DNA of 64,000 nt. Source: an uncultured Desulfobacterium sp. (lineage in GTDB: Bacteria > Desulfobacterota > DSM-4660 > Desulfatiglandales > Desulfatiglandaceae). The position numbers were made by a program, and so were the translations under genes. The notes below the pieces were generated by a model. The model did no database searches and was not told the origin of the DNA. It saw nothing but the letters and a program-made list of their open reading frames with translations. Below are positions 1-8,002 of the stretch, piece by piece. The stretch's first letter is position 1; each line of letters begins with the position of its first letter. Location: positions 428,509 through 492,508 of the forward strand of contig LT984854.1 of assembly GCA_900258555.1 (NCBI GenBank), in the 5' to 3' direction.

Positions 1-1248
1 GTTACGGAGATAGACATCCCATGTGCCTTTGGTCCGGCATTTGAGGGTGAGCGTGTCAGGGGAGAAGACCTTTACTGTCAGACGGGTGGCGGCAAGACAC
101 AGTGTACCGAACTTTGCAAGATGGCAGAGATGAATGAGATCGAGGATGGAAAGGTCCAGGTCATCGGCCCTGATATCCCGGATATGAAACCTGGAGACCG
201 ATTCTACCTGGGCATTTATGTGCAGGTGGCAGGTCGAGAGTTTCAAACAGATTTTGAGCCGATCCTGGAACGTCAGATACATCACCTGACAAACTATATC
301 CAGTATATCATGCACATCGGACAGCGTGATATTTCATGGGTGCGTGTAAGTAAGGCCGCTGTTGAGAAGGGCTTTACCCTGAAAGACATCGGCGTTGTCA
401 TTCACGCCAAATTCCATCAGGATTTTAAAAAGATTGTGGATAAGGTACAGGTAACCCTGTATACAAATAAAGAAGATGTTGAAAAACTCACAAAAAGGGC
501 AAGGGCCGAATATAAGTTAAGAGATGATCGTGTCGAAAATATGCGGGATGAAGACGTGGATACCTTTTACTCATGCACCCTTTGTCAGTCCTTTGCACCC
601 AGCCATGTGTGTACAGTCAGTCCTGAAAGAACAGGCCTTTGCGGCGCATACAACTGGATGGATTGTAAGGCCTCCTTTGAAATCAACCCCACAGGCCCCA
701 ATCAGCCTGTAAAGATCGGTGAATGCCTTGACCCGGTTCTTGGTCAGTGGAAAGGGGTCAATGAGTTTGTTACAAAGGCCTCCAGGGGAACAACTACGCA
801 TTACAATTTCTACTCAATGGTTTACGACCCGATGACCACATGCGGTTGCTGCGAATGTATTGCGGCAATGCTTCCAGGCTGCAACGGCGTCATGACCGTG
901 GGCAGGGACTACAATGGTGATACGCCCTGCGGCATGAAGTTCACCACACTTGCGGGTGTTATGGGCGGCGGGGCTTCATCCCCGGGTTTTGTCGGGCACT
1001 CCAAGTTCAATATCACCCAGGGTAAGTTTATCAAGGGCGACGGCGGACTCCTTCGTATGGTATGGATGCCGAAGATACTGAAAGAAGAAATTAAGGACAG
1101 GATCATGAAGCGCGCAGCGGCGCTTGGGGTTCCGGACCTTTATGACAAGATCGCGGATGAAACAGTGGGTACCACAGAGGAAGAGATACTCCCGTTCCTC
1201 CAGAAGGTAGGGCACCCTGCATTAAGCATGGATCCTATTGTTGGATAA
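1..1248 (+). CDS. acsB: Acetyl-CoA synthase, catalytic (beta) subunit, 3' part
   Basis: The reading frame is open from the first base, so the gene begins outside the window; the Met codon at 121 is internal. The enzyme joins a corrinoid-borne methyl group, CO and CoA into acetyl-CoA at the nickel-iron A-cluster. All six A-cluster cysteines are visible at window codons 192, 195, 204, 214, 281 and 283, the last two as Cys-Gly-Cys. Their spacing matches the 506/509/518/528/595/597 series I remember for the Moorella enzyme. acsC follows after 77 bases. The motif makes the identification secure; the N-terminal length cannot be judged. Confidence 0.95.
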   Translation, partial: VTEIDIPCAFGPAFEGERVRGEDLYCQTGGGKTQCTELCKMAEMNEIEDGKVQVIGPDIPDMKPGDRFYLGIYVQVAGREFQTDFEPILERQIHHLTNYIQYIMHIGQRDISWVRVSKAAVEKGFTLKDIGVVIHAKFHQDFKKIVDKVQVTLYTNKEDVEKLTKRARAEYKLRDDRVENMRDEDVDTFYSCTLCQSFAPSHVCTVSPERTGLCGAYNWMDCKASFEINPTGPNQPVKIGECLDPVLGQWKGVNEFVTKASRGTTTHYNFYSMVYDPMTTCGCCECIAAMLPGCNGVMTVGRDYNGDTPCGMKFTTLAGVMGGGASSPGFVGHSKFNITQGKFIKGDGGLLRMVWMPKILKEEIKDRIMKRAAALGVPDLYDKIADETVGTTEEEILPFLQKVGHPALSMDPIVG

Positions 1249-1264
1249 TATTAAATCTTGCACA

Positions 1265-1298
1265 GGTCTTCAGCGCTCTTACTTGGAGCGCTAAGACC
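1265..1298 (+). other. Intercistronic hairpin between acsB and acsC
   Basis: GGTCTT (1265-1270) pairs with AAGACC (1293-1298), and AGCGCTC (1272-1278) pairs with GAGCGCT (1286-1292), leaving one bulged base and a 7-base loop. No T-run follows, so it does not look like an intrinsic terminator. An mRNA-stabilising or processing hairpin that sets the acsB:acsC ratio is a plausible reading, but this is inference. Confidence 0.6.
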
Positions 1299-1325
1299 CT
1301 GTTCTATTACGATGAGGAGTAAATT

Positions 1326-2669
1326 ATGGGACTAACTGGAATTCAGATTTTTAAGTTGTTGCCCAAGACAAACTGTACGGAGTGTGGGGTCCCGACATGT
1401 CTGGCCTTTGCCATGAACCTGGCGGCAGGCAAGGCGGAGTTGGATTCGTGCCCCTACGTTTCTGATGAGGCAAAGGAACAGCTTGCTGAGGCCTCTGCTC
1501 CGCCGATCAGGCCTATCGCCATCGGCGCAGGTGTCAGGGCATTTAAGGTCGGCGGTGAAACCGTGATGTTCAGGCACGAAAAGACCTTTTATAATCCCAC
1601 TGCACTGGCGGCGATGGTCTCTTCAGACATTGCCGCTGACGCCCTGGACAAGAAACTGAAGGAATGGAATGCCCTTCAGTATGAAAGGGTGGGTTTGAAC
1701 CTGTGCCCTCAACTGGTTGCAGTAAAAGACGCCAACGGTGATGCCGCAGCCTTTGCAGCCACAGCCAAGAAGATTGCCAAGGAAAGTGAATTCGCCGTGA
1801 TACTGATGAGCGACAAGGTGGATGTAATGAAGGCAGGAGTTGAGGCCAGTGCATTCAAAAAACCGCTGATTTATGCGGCAACCAGCGATAATGCCGATGC
1901 AATGGGCGCCCTTGCAAAGGACAACGGGCTTCCTTTGGCCATAAAGGCGACCAACATTGACGGACTCATTGCCCTCAGTGATAAGCTCACCGGCATGGGC
2001 CTTAAGGACCTGGTGCTCGATTCAGGCGCAAGGGAGATGAAACAGCTCTTTGCAGACCAGGTGGCTATAAGGCGTGCGGCCTTAAAGGCAGGCAATCGTT
2101 CCCTGGGATTTCCCACAATCACATTTCCCTGTGAGATGGCCTCCAATCTGGACATGGAGACCGCCATTGCCGCCATGCTTGTTGCAAAATATGCAGGGAT
2201 CGTGGTCCTTTCGGATTTCAAGGGTGAGAGCGTATTCCCATTGATGCTCGAAAGGTTGAATATCTACACAGACCCGCAGCGGCCGATGACAGTTACACAG
2301 GGTATTTACGAGATCGGCTCGCCCAATGAGAATTCTCCGGTTCTGATAACCACCAACTTCTCACTGACCTACTTTATTGTAAGCGGTGAGATAGAAGGAA
2401 GCAGGGTGCCGAGTTGGCTCCTGATTATGGACACAGAGGGGCTTTCCGTTATGACTGCCTGGGCAGCGGGAAAGTTTGCCGGTGATGCGGTAGGCGCGTT
2501 TGTTAAGAAGAGCGGGATCGCAGACAAGGTCGCTCACAAGAAGATCATTATCCCCGGCTATGCAGCCTCTATCAGCGGTGAAATGGAAGAGGAACTTCCC
2601 GGATGGGAGATCATTATCGGTCCAAGGGATGCCTCCCTTATTCCCAAGTTTCTCAAGGACATGGTTTAA
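1326..2669 (+). CDS. acsC: Corrinoid/iron-sulfur protein, large (gamma) subunit
   Basis: This is the large subunit of the corrinoid iron-sulfur protein, which carries the methyl group from methyltetrahydrofolate to acetyl-CoA synthase. The N-terminal [4Fe-4S] motif is complete (Cys17, Cys20, Cys25, Cys42), followed by a TIM-barrel and a C-terminal corrinoid-binding part. The length of 447 aa is normal for AcsC/CdhE. The start is supported by GAGGAG about ten bases upstream. It sits between acsB and acsE. The small subunit (acsD), often adjacent in such clusters, is not in this window. Confidence 0.94.
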   Translation: MGLTGIQIFKLLPKTNCTECGVPTCLAFAMNLAAGKAELDSCPYVSDEAKEQLAEASAPPIRPIAIGAGVRAFKVGGETVMFRHEKTFYNPTALAAMVSSDIAADALDKKLKEWNALQYERVGLNLCPQLVAVKDANGDAAAFAATAKKIAKESEFAVILMSDKVDVMKAGVEASAFKKPLIYAATSDNADAMGALAKDNGLPLAIKATNIDGLIALSDKLTGMGLKDLVLDSGAREMKQLFADQVAIRRAALKAGNRSLGFPTITFPCEMASNLDMETAIAAMLVAKYAGIVVLSDFKGESVFPLMLERLNIYTDPQRPMTVTQGIYEIGSPNENSPVLITTNFSLTYFIVSGEIEGSRVPSWLLIMDTEGLSVMTAWAAGKFAGDAVGAFVKKSGIADKVAHKKIIIPGYAASISGEMEEELPGWEIIIGPRDASLIPKFLKDMV

Positions 2670-2680
2670 TGTCCCTTTCA

Positions 2681-2975
2681 GGGATGGTTGAAATCCCTCG
2701 CCTTTAGGCGAAGAAAAGTTAATACATGTCGCTATGCGACGTTATCAACTGGGTGCCCATACCAAAACAGACCTCAAAGTCCACCAAATCTGGCTTCACA
2801 AATATCTGAAGCGCGGAATGGCTGGTGCGGTGGCGATACGGACTCGTGATGTTTTGCACGGACGAAATGATCCAGCAATATTTTCAAAAGCAAGAAGGGG
2901 AGCCGATTCCTGATGATAGTCGATTTGAAATCGACCCCTCATAAAACCCCTCGACTTATAGTCGAGGGTGGTTTA
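2681..2975 (+). mobile_element. Decayed IS200/IS605-family element
   Basis: The left boundary reads GGGATGGTTGAAATCCCTCG followed by a small hairpin (CGCCTTTAGGCG). The right boundary is a perfect hairpin, CCCTCGAC (2948-2955) with GTCGAGGG (2961-2968), then TGGTTTA. These subterminal hairpins without terminal inverted repeats are typical of IS200/IS605 ends. Only about 295 bp remain, with an internally deleted transposase, so the element cannot move by itself. The right hairpin followed by a T-rich run could also attenuate transcription into acsE. Confidence 0.8.
2734..2944 (+). pseudogene. Y1 (HUH) transposase tnpA, internally deleted
   Basis: From the ATG at 2734 the translation starts with a typical IS200 TnpA N-terminus (MRRYQLGAHTKTDLKVHQIW) up to about codon 43. 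After base 2860 the matching frame changes, and 2861-2944 encodes the family's usual C-terminal tail ending in DDSRFEIDPS before the stop. The central part, with the HUH metal-binding motif and catalytic tyrosine, is missing. Two conserved ends, a missing middle and a frame change mean a dead copy. Confidence 0.8.
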
Positions 2976-3019
2976 GTTTTTTTACAAACTGATCAACCCA
3001 TACAATATGGAGCGTAACC

Positions 3020-3904
3020 ATGCTATTGATAGGTGAAAATTTAAATGTAATAAACAGGGTCATCGGAAAGGCCTTTAAGGAAAAGGACCCTGGGCCCATT
3101 GCCGAAGAGGCAAAGAGGCAGAAGGAAAAGGCTGTGGACTGGATAGACATAAACCTGGGACCGGCCAAAAAGGGCGGCCCTGAGCTGATGGAATTCGTTG
3201 TAAAGACGGTCCAGGAGGCCATAGGAGATTCTCCTCCCCTTTGCCTTGACACCTCCAACATCGAGGCCATGGAGGCAGGGCTGGCAGCCCACAAGGGAAC
3301 GGCCATTATCAACTCGATCATGGCGCGACCCGAGCGATATGAGAAGATGATACCCCTGGCGGTCAAGTATAACGCAAACATGATTGCCCTAATGTGGGGT
3401 CCGGAGGGCCTGCCCAGGGACGAGAACGAGAGAGGCGCCCTGGCCGCAGAGCTTTTGTATGCGGCAAACGAGGCAGGTGTCCCCAATGAGAATATCTTTG
3501 TAGACGGGATCGTAACGCCGGTAAATATCCAGCAGCAGCAATTGATGAGCCTCCTGGCCTTTCAGGAGATGCTTCAGGACATGTTCCCGGGTGTAAAATC
3601 CACCTGCGGGCTCTCCAACATATCCAATGGGCCGCCTGAGCACTTAAGGTCCATACTCAATACCACATACATGGTTATGCTGGAGAGAAAGGGCATGTAT
3701 TCCTGCATTGCAGACGCCTATGATGATGAGCTGGCTGCAGTGGCCAGGGGTAAGAGGCCTGACATTGTCAGCCTTATCCACAACATCATGGACGGACAAG
3801 ATATTGACATGGGAGGACTGTCCAAGGAATTGCAAGGTTATGCAAAGACTGCAAGGGTGATCCTCGGCCATTCGCTTTATTCTGATTCATGGCTCGATCT
3901 GTAG
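3020..3904 (+). CDS. acsE: Methyltetrahydrofolate:corrinoid/iron-sulfur protein methyltransferase
   Basis: A pterin-binding TIM-barrel methyltransferase that moves the methyl group from methyltetrahydrofolate to the cobalt of the corrinoid iron-sulfur protein, linking the folate branch of the Wood-Ljungdahl pathway to AcsB/AcsC. The N-terminus (MLLIGENLNVINR), the WIDINLGPA segment near residue 40 and the DTSNIEAMEAGL segment are typical of AcsE/MetH-type pterin-binding domains. At 294 aa it is somewhat longer than the roughly 260-aa Moorella enzyme. GGAG lies 8 bases before the ATG. A strong terminator follows, so this is the last gene of the acs operon. Confidence 0.92.
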   Translation: MLLIGENLNVINRVIGKAFKEKDPGPIAEEAKRQKEKAVDWIDINLGPAKKGGPELMEFVVKTVQEAIGDSPPLCLDTSNIEAMEAGLAAHKGTAIINSIMARPERYEKMIPLAVKYNANMIALMWGPEGLPRDENERGALAAELLYAANEAGVPNENIFVDGIVTPVNIQQQQLMSLLAFQEMLQDMFPGVKSTCGLSNISNGPPEHLRSILNTTYMVMLERKGMYSCIADAYDDELAAVARGKRPDIVSLIHNIMDGQDIDMGGLSKELQGYAKTARVILGHSLYSDSWLDL

Positions 3905-3945
3905 ATTGGCGGGTTGATCCGAAGAGCATGGCTTAAAACAGACAC

Positions 3946-3992
3946 AAAAGGCCTTCCCACAAAGGACAAAAGCTGTGGGGAGGCCTTTTTTT
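3946..3992 (+). terminator. Rho-independent terminator of the acs operon
   Basis: An inverted repeat of AAGGCCTTCCCACA with TGTGGGGAGGCCTT forms a long GC-rich stem and runs straight into seven T residues (3986-3992). It lies 42 bases after the acsE stop and before the next start at 4032. Confidence 0.9.
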
Positions 3993-4031
3993 GGCAGTAG
4001 GCTTCAATATAAAAAGGTTGCGGAGGGCCAG

Positions 4032-4277
4032 ATGCCTATCTATGAGTTTGAATGTCTTGACTGCGGAAAAACCACGGAGATATTGATTGCCAGCAGTGAA
4101 ATCGGGCTTGTGGTCTGTGGCTCCTGCGGAGGAAGGAACCTTAAAAAGCTGTTGTCGGCCCATGCAGCGGTCAGCTCTAACAGGGGATTCCCGGAAAGCG
4201 CCGCCGACAGGTGCTGCGGTGCTCAAGGGCCACCCTCCACATGCTCGGGGCCGGGTAGTTGCTGCGGCAGGAGCTGA
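4032..4277 (+). CDS. FmdB-family zinc-ribbon protein
   Basis: A small protein of 81 aa starting MPIYEFECLDCGK, the hallmark start of FmdB-type regulatory zinc ribbons, with CxxC at residues 8-11 and a second CxxC (CGSC) about 25 residues later. The tail is rich in Cys, Gly and Ser. The start at 4032 is preferred to an upstream in-frame ATG at 3975 because GGAGG lies 6 bases before it and 3975 lies inside the terminator. Function is unknown; FmdB-like proteins have been proposed as regulators. It follows the acs terminator, so it probably has its own promoter. Confidence 0.8.
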   Translation: MPIYEFECLDCGKTTEILIASSEIGLVVCGSCGGRNLKKLLSAHAAVSSNRGFPESAADRCCGAQGPPSTCSGPGSCCGRS

Positions 4278-4316
4278 AGGCGGCCCATAGATACTGTATA
4301 ATAATTTGTATGCGTC

Positions 4317-4964
4317 TTACTCGACCATGTTAATCGCATAGAGGTATTCAGAACCCTTCTTTATCTTTGCAACCCTGAAATCGGTCTCCTTTGTGCTTGT
4401 TTTACCTTCGGCTTCCACAGTTCCTTTGAGTGTATAAACTCCCTCGGGCAGGTTTGCAGGAAAAGTGACCTCCTGTTCTGTTATATAGGTGCCGGAGTTA
4501 CGTTTCTTTACTGCAGGTCCGATTTCTTTAAGCGATTTGCCGGAACTCTTTATTTCTCGTATTTCGGTAACAGGTATTGCCTTCTCGGCGTCAGGCGACA
4601 ATATTGCGTAATTAATAACCAGCCTGGATGCCTCGCCAGGCCTGATCTCCGCCGGTTCCATGGCAACTTCTTCTATGTTTACCACTGTGCCTTCTTCCGG
4701 TTGGTAGTCATATACGGTTGCAGTCTCCTCTGCGCTTTTTTGCTTTTTGTCAATGTAATGGCCTATTACTGCGCCTGCAATCGCCCCCACAGCAGCCCCT
4801 ATCAAGGCCCCTTCCGCCGGGTGGTCTTTACTGACAAGCCCCCCGACCACGGCGCCCACGCCTGCTCCGACGATGGCACCCTTTTCCGTGGCACCCATAT
4901 TTGCGCAGCCGGAGGTGAAACAAATAAATGAAACAGTCAACAAGGTAGCGATGATTTTTTTCAC
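4317..4964 (-). CDS. Glycine-zipper outer-membrane lipoprotein
   Basis: A 215-aa protein with a lipoprotein signal peptide (lipobox ending at Cys20). It is followed by a glycine zipper at about residues 29-70 (repeated GAxxGAxxG patterns with a DHP insertion), like the 17-kDa antigen/OmpA-like Gly-zipper families. The remaining ~140 residues look like a beta-rich periplasmic domain with 'release/attach' style strands. Its start overlaps the stop of the upstream kinase gene by four bases (ATGA), so the two are translationally coupled. The partner kinase suggests a shared envelope process, but the role is unknown. Confidence 0.7.
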   Translation of the reverse strand: MKKIIATLLTVSFICFTSGCANMGATEKGAIVGAGVGAVVGGLVSKDHPAEGALIGAAVGAIAGAVIGHYIDKKQKSAEETATVYDYQPEEGTVVNIEEVAMEPAEIRPGEASRLVINYAILSPDAEKAIPVTEIREIKSSGKSLKEIGPAVKKRNSGTYITEQEVTFPANLPEGVYTLKGTVEAEGKTSTKETDFRVAKIKKGSEYLYAINMVE

Positions 4965-6547
4965 GGTTCCTCCTTTTTACGGTCTGTCAAGGGTTTGATG
5001 ATCCATTCGCCGTTCTTGGGAATTGGCTTCAATTCGGCATGAATCGGATATACATCTTCTTTATCCAGCGTAACCTGGGTATTCCATGTCTGATAATCAG
5101 AAAGCTTCAATGTAATCTTGTATGTTCCAGGTGAAAGCTTGATAGTTGCGGGCGTCTTTCCTTTAGTCTTGTCATCAACGATAATATCAGCACCTAGGGG
5201 GGTGCTGAGGACTTTCAGACATGCCCTTTTAACCGCCGGTTTTAAGGCAACAGATTCCCTTGCGGGTTTTACCGGCACAGGCGCCTGTTTTTCAGGTAAA
5301 GCTGCCTGTTGATTAGCCCTGTCTTCCCCTGTTGGTTGCTCTTCTGACTTACCGCCCATTTCAACCTGTTTTTCTTCGTCCGCCTTTACCGTATCCTCAG
5401 GGGCTTCAACAGGGGGTGTCGTCGTGATTGCAACAGGGGGCTCAGGCTGAGGGGTTGCCACCTCTTCAACCGTCTCCTGTTTTGGTGTTTCTTCAGGTGT
5501 CTTTTCCATCTCCTTAGGGACTTCAGCCGGGGGAATAGATGTGATTGGTCCCGGGGCCTCAGCCTGTGGTGTTATGGCCACTGGAGGCGATTGTTCTTTG
5601 GGCATCCTGCCTTGATACTCAAAAAAATAGTAATACGCGCCTCCTCCGATCACAATGACAAGGGCCGCGAGGAGAAGCGCCGCATATTTTTGAGGCTTTT
5701 TCCCCGAAGATGGCTTTACGACGGATTCACCTTCGACCTTTAGGCAATTGGTAAGGGCAGCAGACAATTCCATCCCGGTCTGAAAGCGCTCCTCCGGTGA
5801 CTTGTTCAGGCATTTCATCACGACTTGTGAAAGCCCCTTCGGGATCAGATCTGTTTCAAATGCAGGTTCACCGGGTGAATGATGAATGATTTCATTAAAG
5901 ACAGTGGCTATATTTTTACCCTCTCCGCCGAATGGCCTCTTACCAGAGGCCAATTCATAAAGCACAACACCCAGGGAGAAGATGTCGGTTCTGCCGTCCA
6001 CTGGTTTACCCAGCACCTGCTCGGGCGACATATACGCGGGGGTGCCCATGATCTCGCCCTCAAGTGTCAACAGGGTTGAAGACGAATCTTCCATGTGGGC
6101 GATGCCAAAGTCGGTGATCTTTATCTGTCCATTGGGTTGAAGGATGATATTGCTGGGTTTTATGTCCCTGTGGACCACTCCCTTTTGATGGGCGTAATCA
6201 AGCACCTGGGCGGCCTGTATGCCCAATTGTATTGCCTGTTCGAGAGGAAATCTCTTTTGCCGGATAACCTGATTAAGGGGCTCTCCCTCGACAAATTCCA
6301 TCGCAATATATACATCTTCCCGATCCTGCCCGATATCATAAACCGTTACGATATTGGGGTGGGAAAACCTGCCGATCACTCTGGCCTCTTTTAGGAATCT
6401 CTTTACGAATGATTCTCCTTCCACCCTGTCGCGGCGCAGGACCTTTAGGGCGACTAGACGGTCAATCTGGGGGTCATGGGCCTGATAGACCACCCCCATA
6501 GAACCCTTGCCCACCTCTTTAACGATCCTGTACCGGCCAAGATTCAT
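4961..6547 (-). CDS. Transmembrane Ser/Thr protein kinase with PEGA domain
   Basis: A Hanks-type kinase fills residues 1-270: Gly-rich loop near 13-18, Lys35 in VALKVL, catalytic HRD at 126-128, DFG at 146-148 and an activation segment ending in SPEQ. All catalytic residues are present. A single membrane segment follows near 288-310, then a long Pro/Glu/Thr-rich linker of about 130 residues, and a C-terminal PEGA-like domain (about 445-515) that would lie outside the membrane. This is the PknB-like layout with an extracytoplasmic sensor. It is coupled to the downstream glycine-zipper lipoprotein gene and 6 bases from the upstream secreted-protein gene, so the three probably form one operon. 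Confidence 0.9.
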   Translation of the reverse strand: MNLGRYRIVKEVGKGSMGVVYQAHDPQIDRLVALKVLRRDRVEGESFVKRFLKEARVIGRFSHPNIVTVYDIGQDREDVYIAMEFVEGEPLNQVIRQKRFPLEQAIQLGIQAAQVLDYAHQKGVVHRDIKPSNIILQPNGQIKITDFGIAHMEDSSSTLLTLEGEIMGTPAYMSPEQVLGKPVDGRTDIFSLGVVLYELASGKRPFGGEGKNIATVFNEIIHHSPGEPAFETDLIPKGLSQVVMKCLNKSPEERFQTGMELSAALTNCLKVEGESVVKPSSGKKPQKYAALLLAALVIVIGGGAYYYFFEYQGRMPKEQSPPVAITPQAEAPGPITSIPPAEVPKEMEKTPEETPKQETVEEVATPQPEPPVAITTTPPVEAPEDTVKADEEKQVEMGGKSEEQPTGEDRANQQAALPEKQAPVPVKPARESVALKPAVKRACLKVLSTPLGADIIVDDKTKGKTPATIKLSPGTYKITLKLSDYQTWNTQVTLDKEDVYPIHAELKPIPKNGEWIIKPLTDRKKEEP

Positions 6548-6553
6548 GATGGT

Positions 6554-7222
6554 CTATTTTCCCTTAGGCATCATCCCTTCAGGAAATCCTTTCGGCATCT
6601 GGGGCATTTCAAATTTTTGGGGCGTCTCGGAAATCTCGGTCTTTGCCCCTGTCCCATGACCGATCAACACCATTTCCTGTGTTTTTGATTTTGACTTGAT
6701 CAGGCCGTAAGGGGGGACATCTTTGTTTATCCATACATCAACTAGATCCTGCCCGTTTTTATATTGCAGGTGCTGGGCCGTAAATGTCCCTGCCGGGACT
6801 GTAATGGTTTCTGTCCCCTTGTCAACAGCCGCAGGCTGTTGTCCTGCCGCCTCTCTTTTGGGAAGCTGCTGCCCCATCGCAGCAGGCATCTCCATGGCTG
6901 GTTCATCACCGGTTTTTACGATCATCTTTTTGACATTATTTTGCGCCTTTGGGTCTCCTGATATCAGCATCTTGGTTATTGTTCGGCCTTCGCCCTTGGT
7001 CTCTGTAACCATTTCATACCAATATGAGACATCCTCTTTTCCCACAATGGCGATCTTCATTTTTGAGGGGTTTGCCCCAGTAATCTGATATTCGGACCAG
7101 CTGCCCATAACCGGCTTGAAATCACCGTAGAAATCAGGCCCGGCATTGCCGAACTGGGCACGGGAAACGGCAAAACAAGACAACACCAGTATAGTAACCA
7201 ACAAGAAGATGATCCTTTTCAT
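6554..7222 (-). CDS. Secreted protein of unknown function (DUF4412-like)
   Basis: A 222-aa protein with a clear Sec signal peptide (MKRIIFLLVTILVLSCFAVSRA, cleavage after Ala22). The mature part reads like a family that tracks a measured quantity (GSWSEYQITG, then TITVPAGTFTAQHLQY, then VPPYGLIKSKS), as in DUF4412-type periplasmic proteins. The C-terminus is rich in Met, Pro and Lys. It is the first gene of a three-gene operon with the PEGA kinase and the lipoprotein. An AGGAG-type site (AAAGGAGCG) lies just before the start. I do not recognise a biochemical function. Confidence 0.65.
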   Translation of the reverse strand: MKRIIFLLVTILVLSCFAVSRAQFGNAGPDFYGDFKPVMGSWSEYQITGANPSKMKIAIVGKEDVSYWYEMVTETKGEGRTITKMLISGDPKAQNNVKKMIVKTGDEPAMEMPAAMGQQLPKREAAGQQPAAVDKGTETITVPAGTFTAQHLQYKNGQDLVDVWINKDVPPYGLIKSKSKTQEMVLIGHGTGAKTEISETPQKFEMPQMPKGFPEGMMPKGK

Positions 7223-7533
7223 AATTCGCTCCTTTTAAGAGGTTTCTCCGTCATTGCGATAAGTTATGTTGAGCTATCAGCTTTTGGCCATTAACTGTTA
7301 GCTGAATGAATGTAATGTTTTGAAATTGCCTGTCTATTGCAAATACTAGTCAGATGACGGCTTTTTATCAAGGACAATTTGCGGCGGGAAAGTGGTTAAA
7401 AAGAACTTTTGACTGTGAGGAAAAAAACCTGATAATTGGCTCTACTAATTTGAGATCTTAGCCGGTGCAGGATAATGGCCTATTCGCCTAAAGCTTTGTC
7501 AGCACCAAGTTGATAAAAATGGGAGAAGAAATA
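7223..7533. other. Divergent intergenic region
   Basis: About 310 bases separate the leftward kinase operon from the rightward gene at 7534. A short stretch near 7266-7304 (GAGCTATCAGC...AACTGTTAGCTG) resembles the AGCTATTAGC-type repeats at 16223-16366. A candidate promoter for the rightward gene lies at 7409-7436. Nothing else was recognised. Confidence 0.5.
7409..7436 (+). promoter_or_regulatory. Candidate sigma-70 promoter for the membrane protein gene
   Basis: TTGACT (7409-7414), a 16-base spacer, then GATAAT (7431-7436): five of six matches in each hexamer. It lies about 100 bases upstream of the start at 7534. Confidence 0.5.
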
Positions 7534-7992
7534 ATGCAGAATTCTAATAACAAAAAAGAACTATCCGCACATCGCCAGATATGGAAGGCATTCATGTTTA
7601 TGTTAACTTGTTTCATGTTGTTAACAATTGTAAATGAACTTTGGGACCTGCCCCACTATCTGTTTTTTGATGAACCTACTTCATTTTCCCAACGCAAGGG
7701 TGAAGTGATATTTGAATTAGTTATTTATATTAGTGTAATTTGGTTTTCCTATTATTTCTTTCAAAAAAAGCTGAAGGCACAAATTAAGATACTCGAAGGA
7801 TTTATTCCAATATGTGCCAATTGTAAAAAAATAAGACAAGATATTGATTGGAAAACATTGGAAGAATATATAACGGAAAATTCTCTCGCGCATTTTACAC
7901 ATTCCATATGTCCTGAATGTATAAAAAGTCTTTATCCTGAAATTGCTGATAAACTGTCCGCGATAAGTAATCCGAAGGGCAAAAATCCATAG
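7534..7992 (+). CDS. Two-TM membrane protein with C-terminal Cys-rich 'CANCKKIR' domain
   Basis: 152 aa. Two hydrophobic segments (about residues 18-40 and 60-80) are followed by a cytoplasmic tail with CANCKKIR and HSICPECIKSLYPEI. I recognise this CxxC...CPEC region as a common C-terminal module of PAS/GGDEF and histidine-kinase sensor proteins, probably metal-binding. Here it is attached only to a membrane anchor, with no catalytic domain. The start at 7534 is chosen because GGGAG lies 6-8 bases upstream; upstream in-frame TTG 7510 and ATG 7519 are less likely. The DNA is clearly more AT-rich than its neighbours, which suggests transfer. Confidence 0.65.
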   Translation: MQNSNNKKELSAHRQIWKAFMFMLTCFMLLTIVNELWDLPHYLFFDEPTSFSQRKGEVIFELVIYISVIWFSYYFFQKKLKAQIKILEGFIPICANCKKIRQDIDWKTLEEYITENSLAHFTHSICPECIKSLYPEIADKLSAISNPKGKNP

Positions 7993-8002
7993 CAGGTGAA
8001 CC

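Noticed and set aside
121..123. ATG as the start of acsB
   Set aside because: The same frame is open and matches AcsB (IPCAFGPAFEGERV) back to base 1, so this Met is internal.
2948..2982. Native terminator of acsC
   Set aside because: The hairpin with T-rich tail belongs to the right end of the IS200/IS605 remnant; it may act as an attenuator but is not an original operon terminator.
2956..3486. Minus-strand ORF of 176 aa opposite acsE
   Set aside because: It is a frame shadow of acsE with no recognised domain, and acsE is a clear family member.
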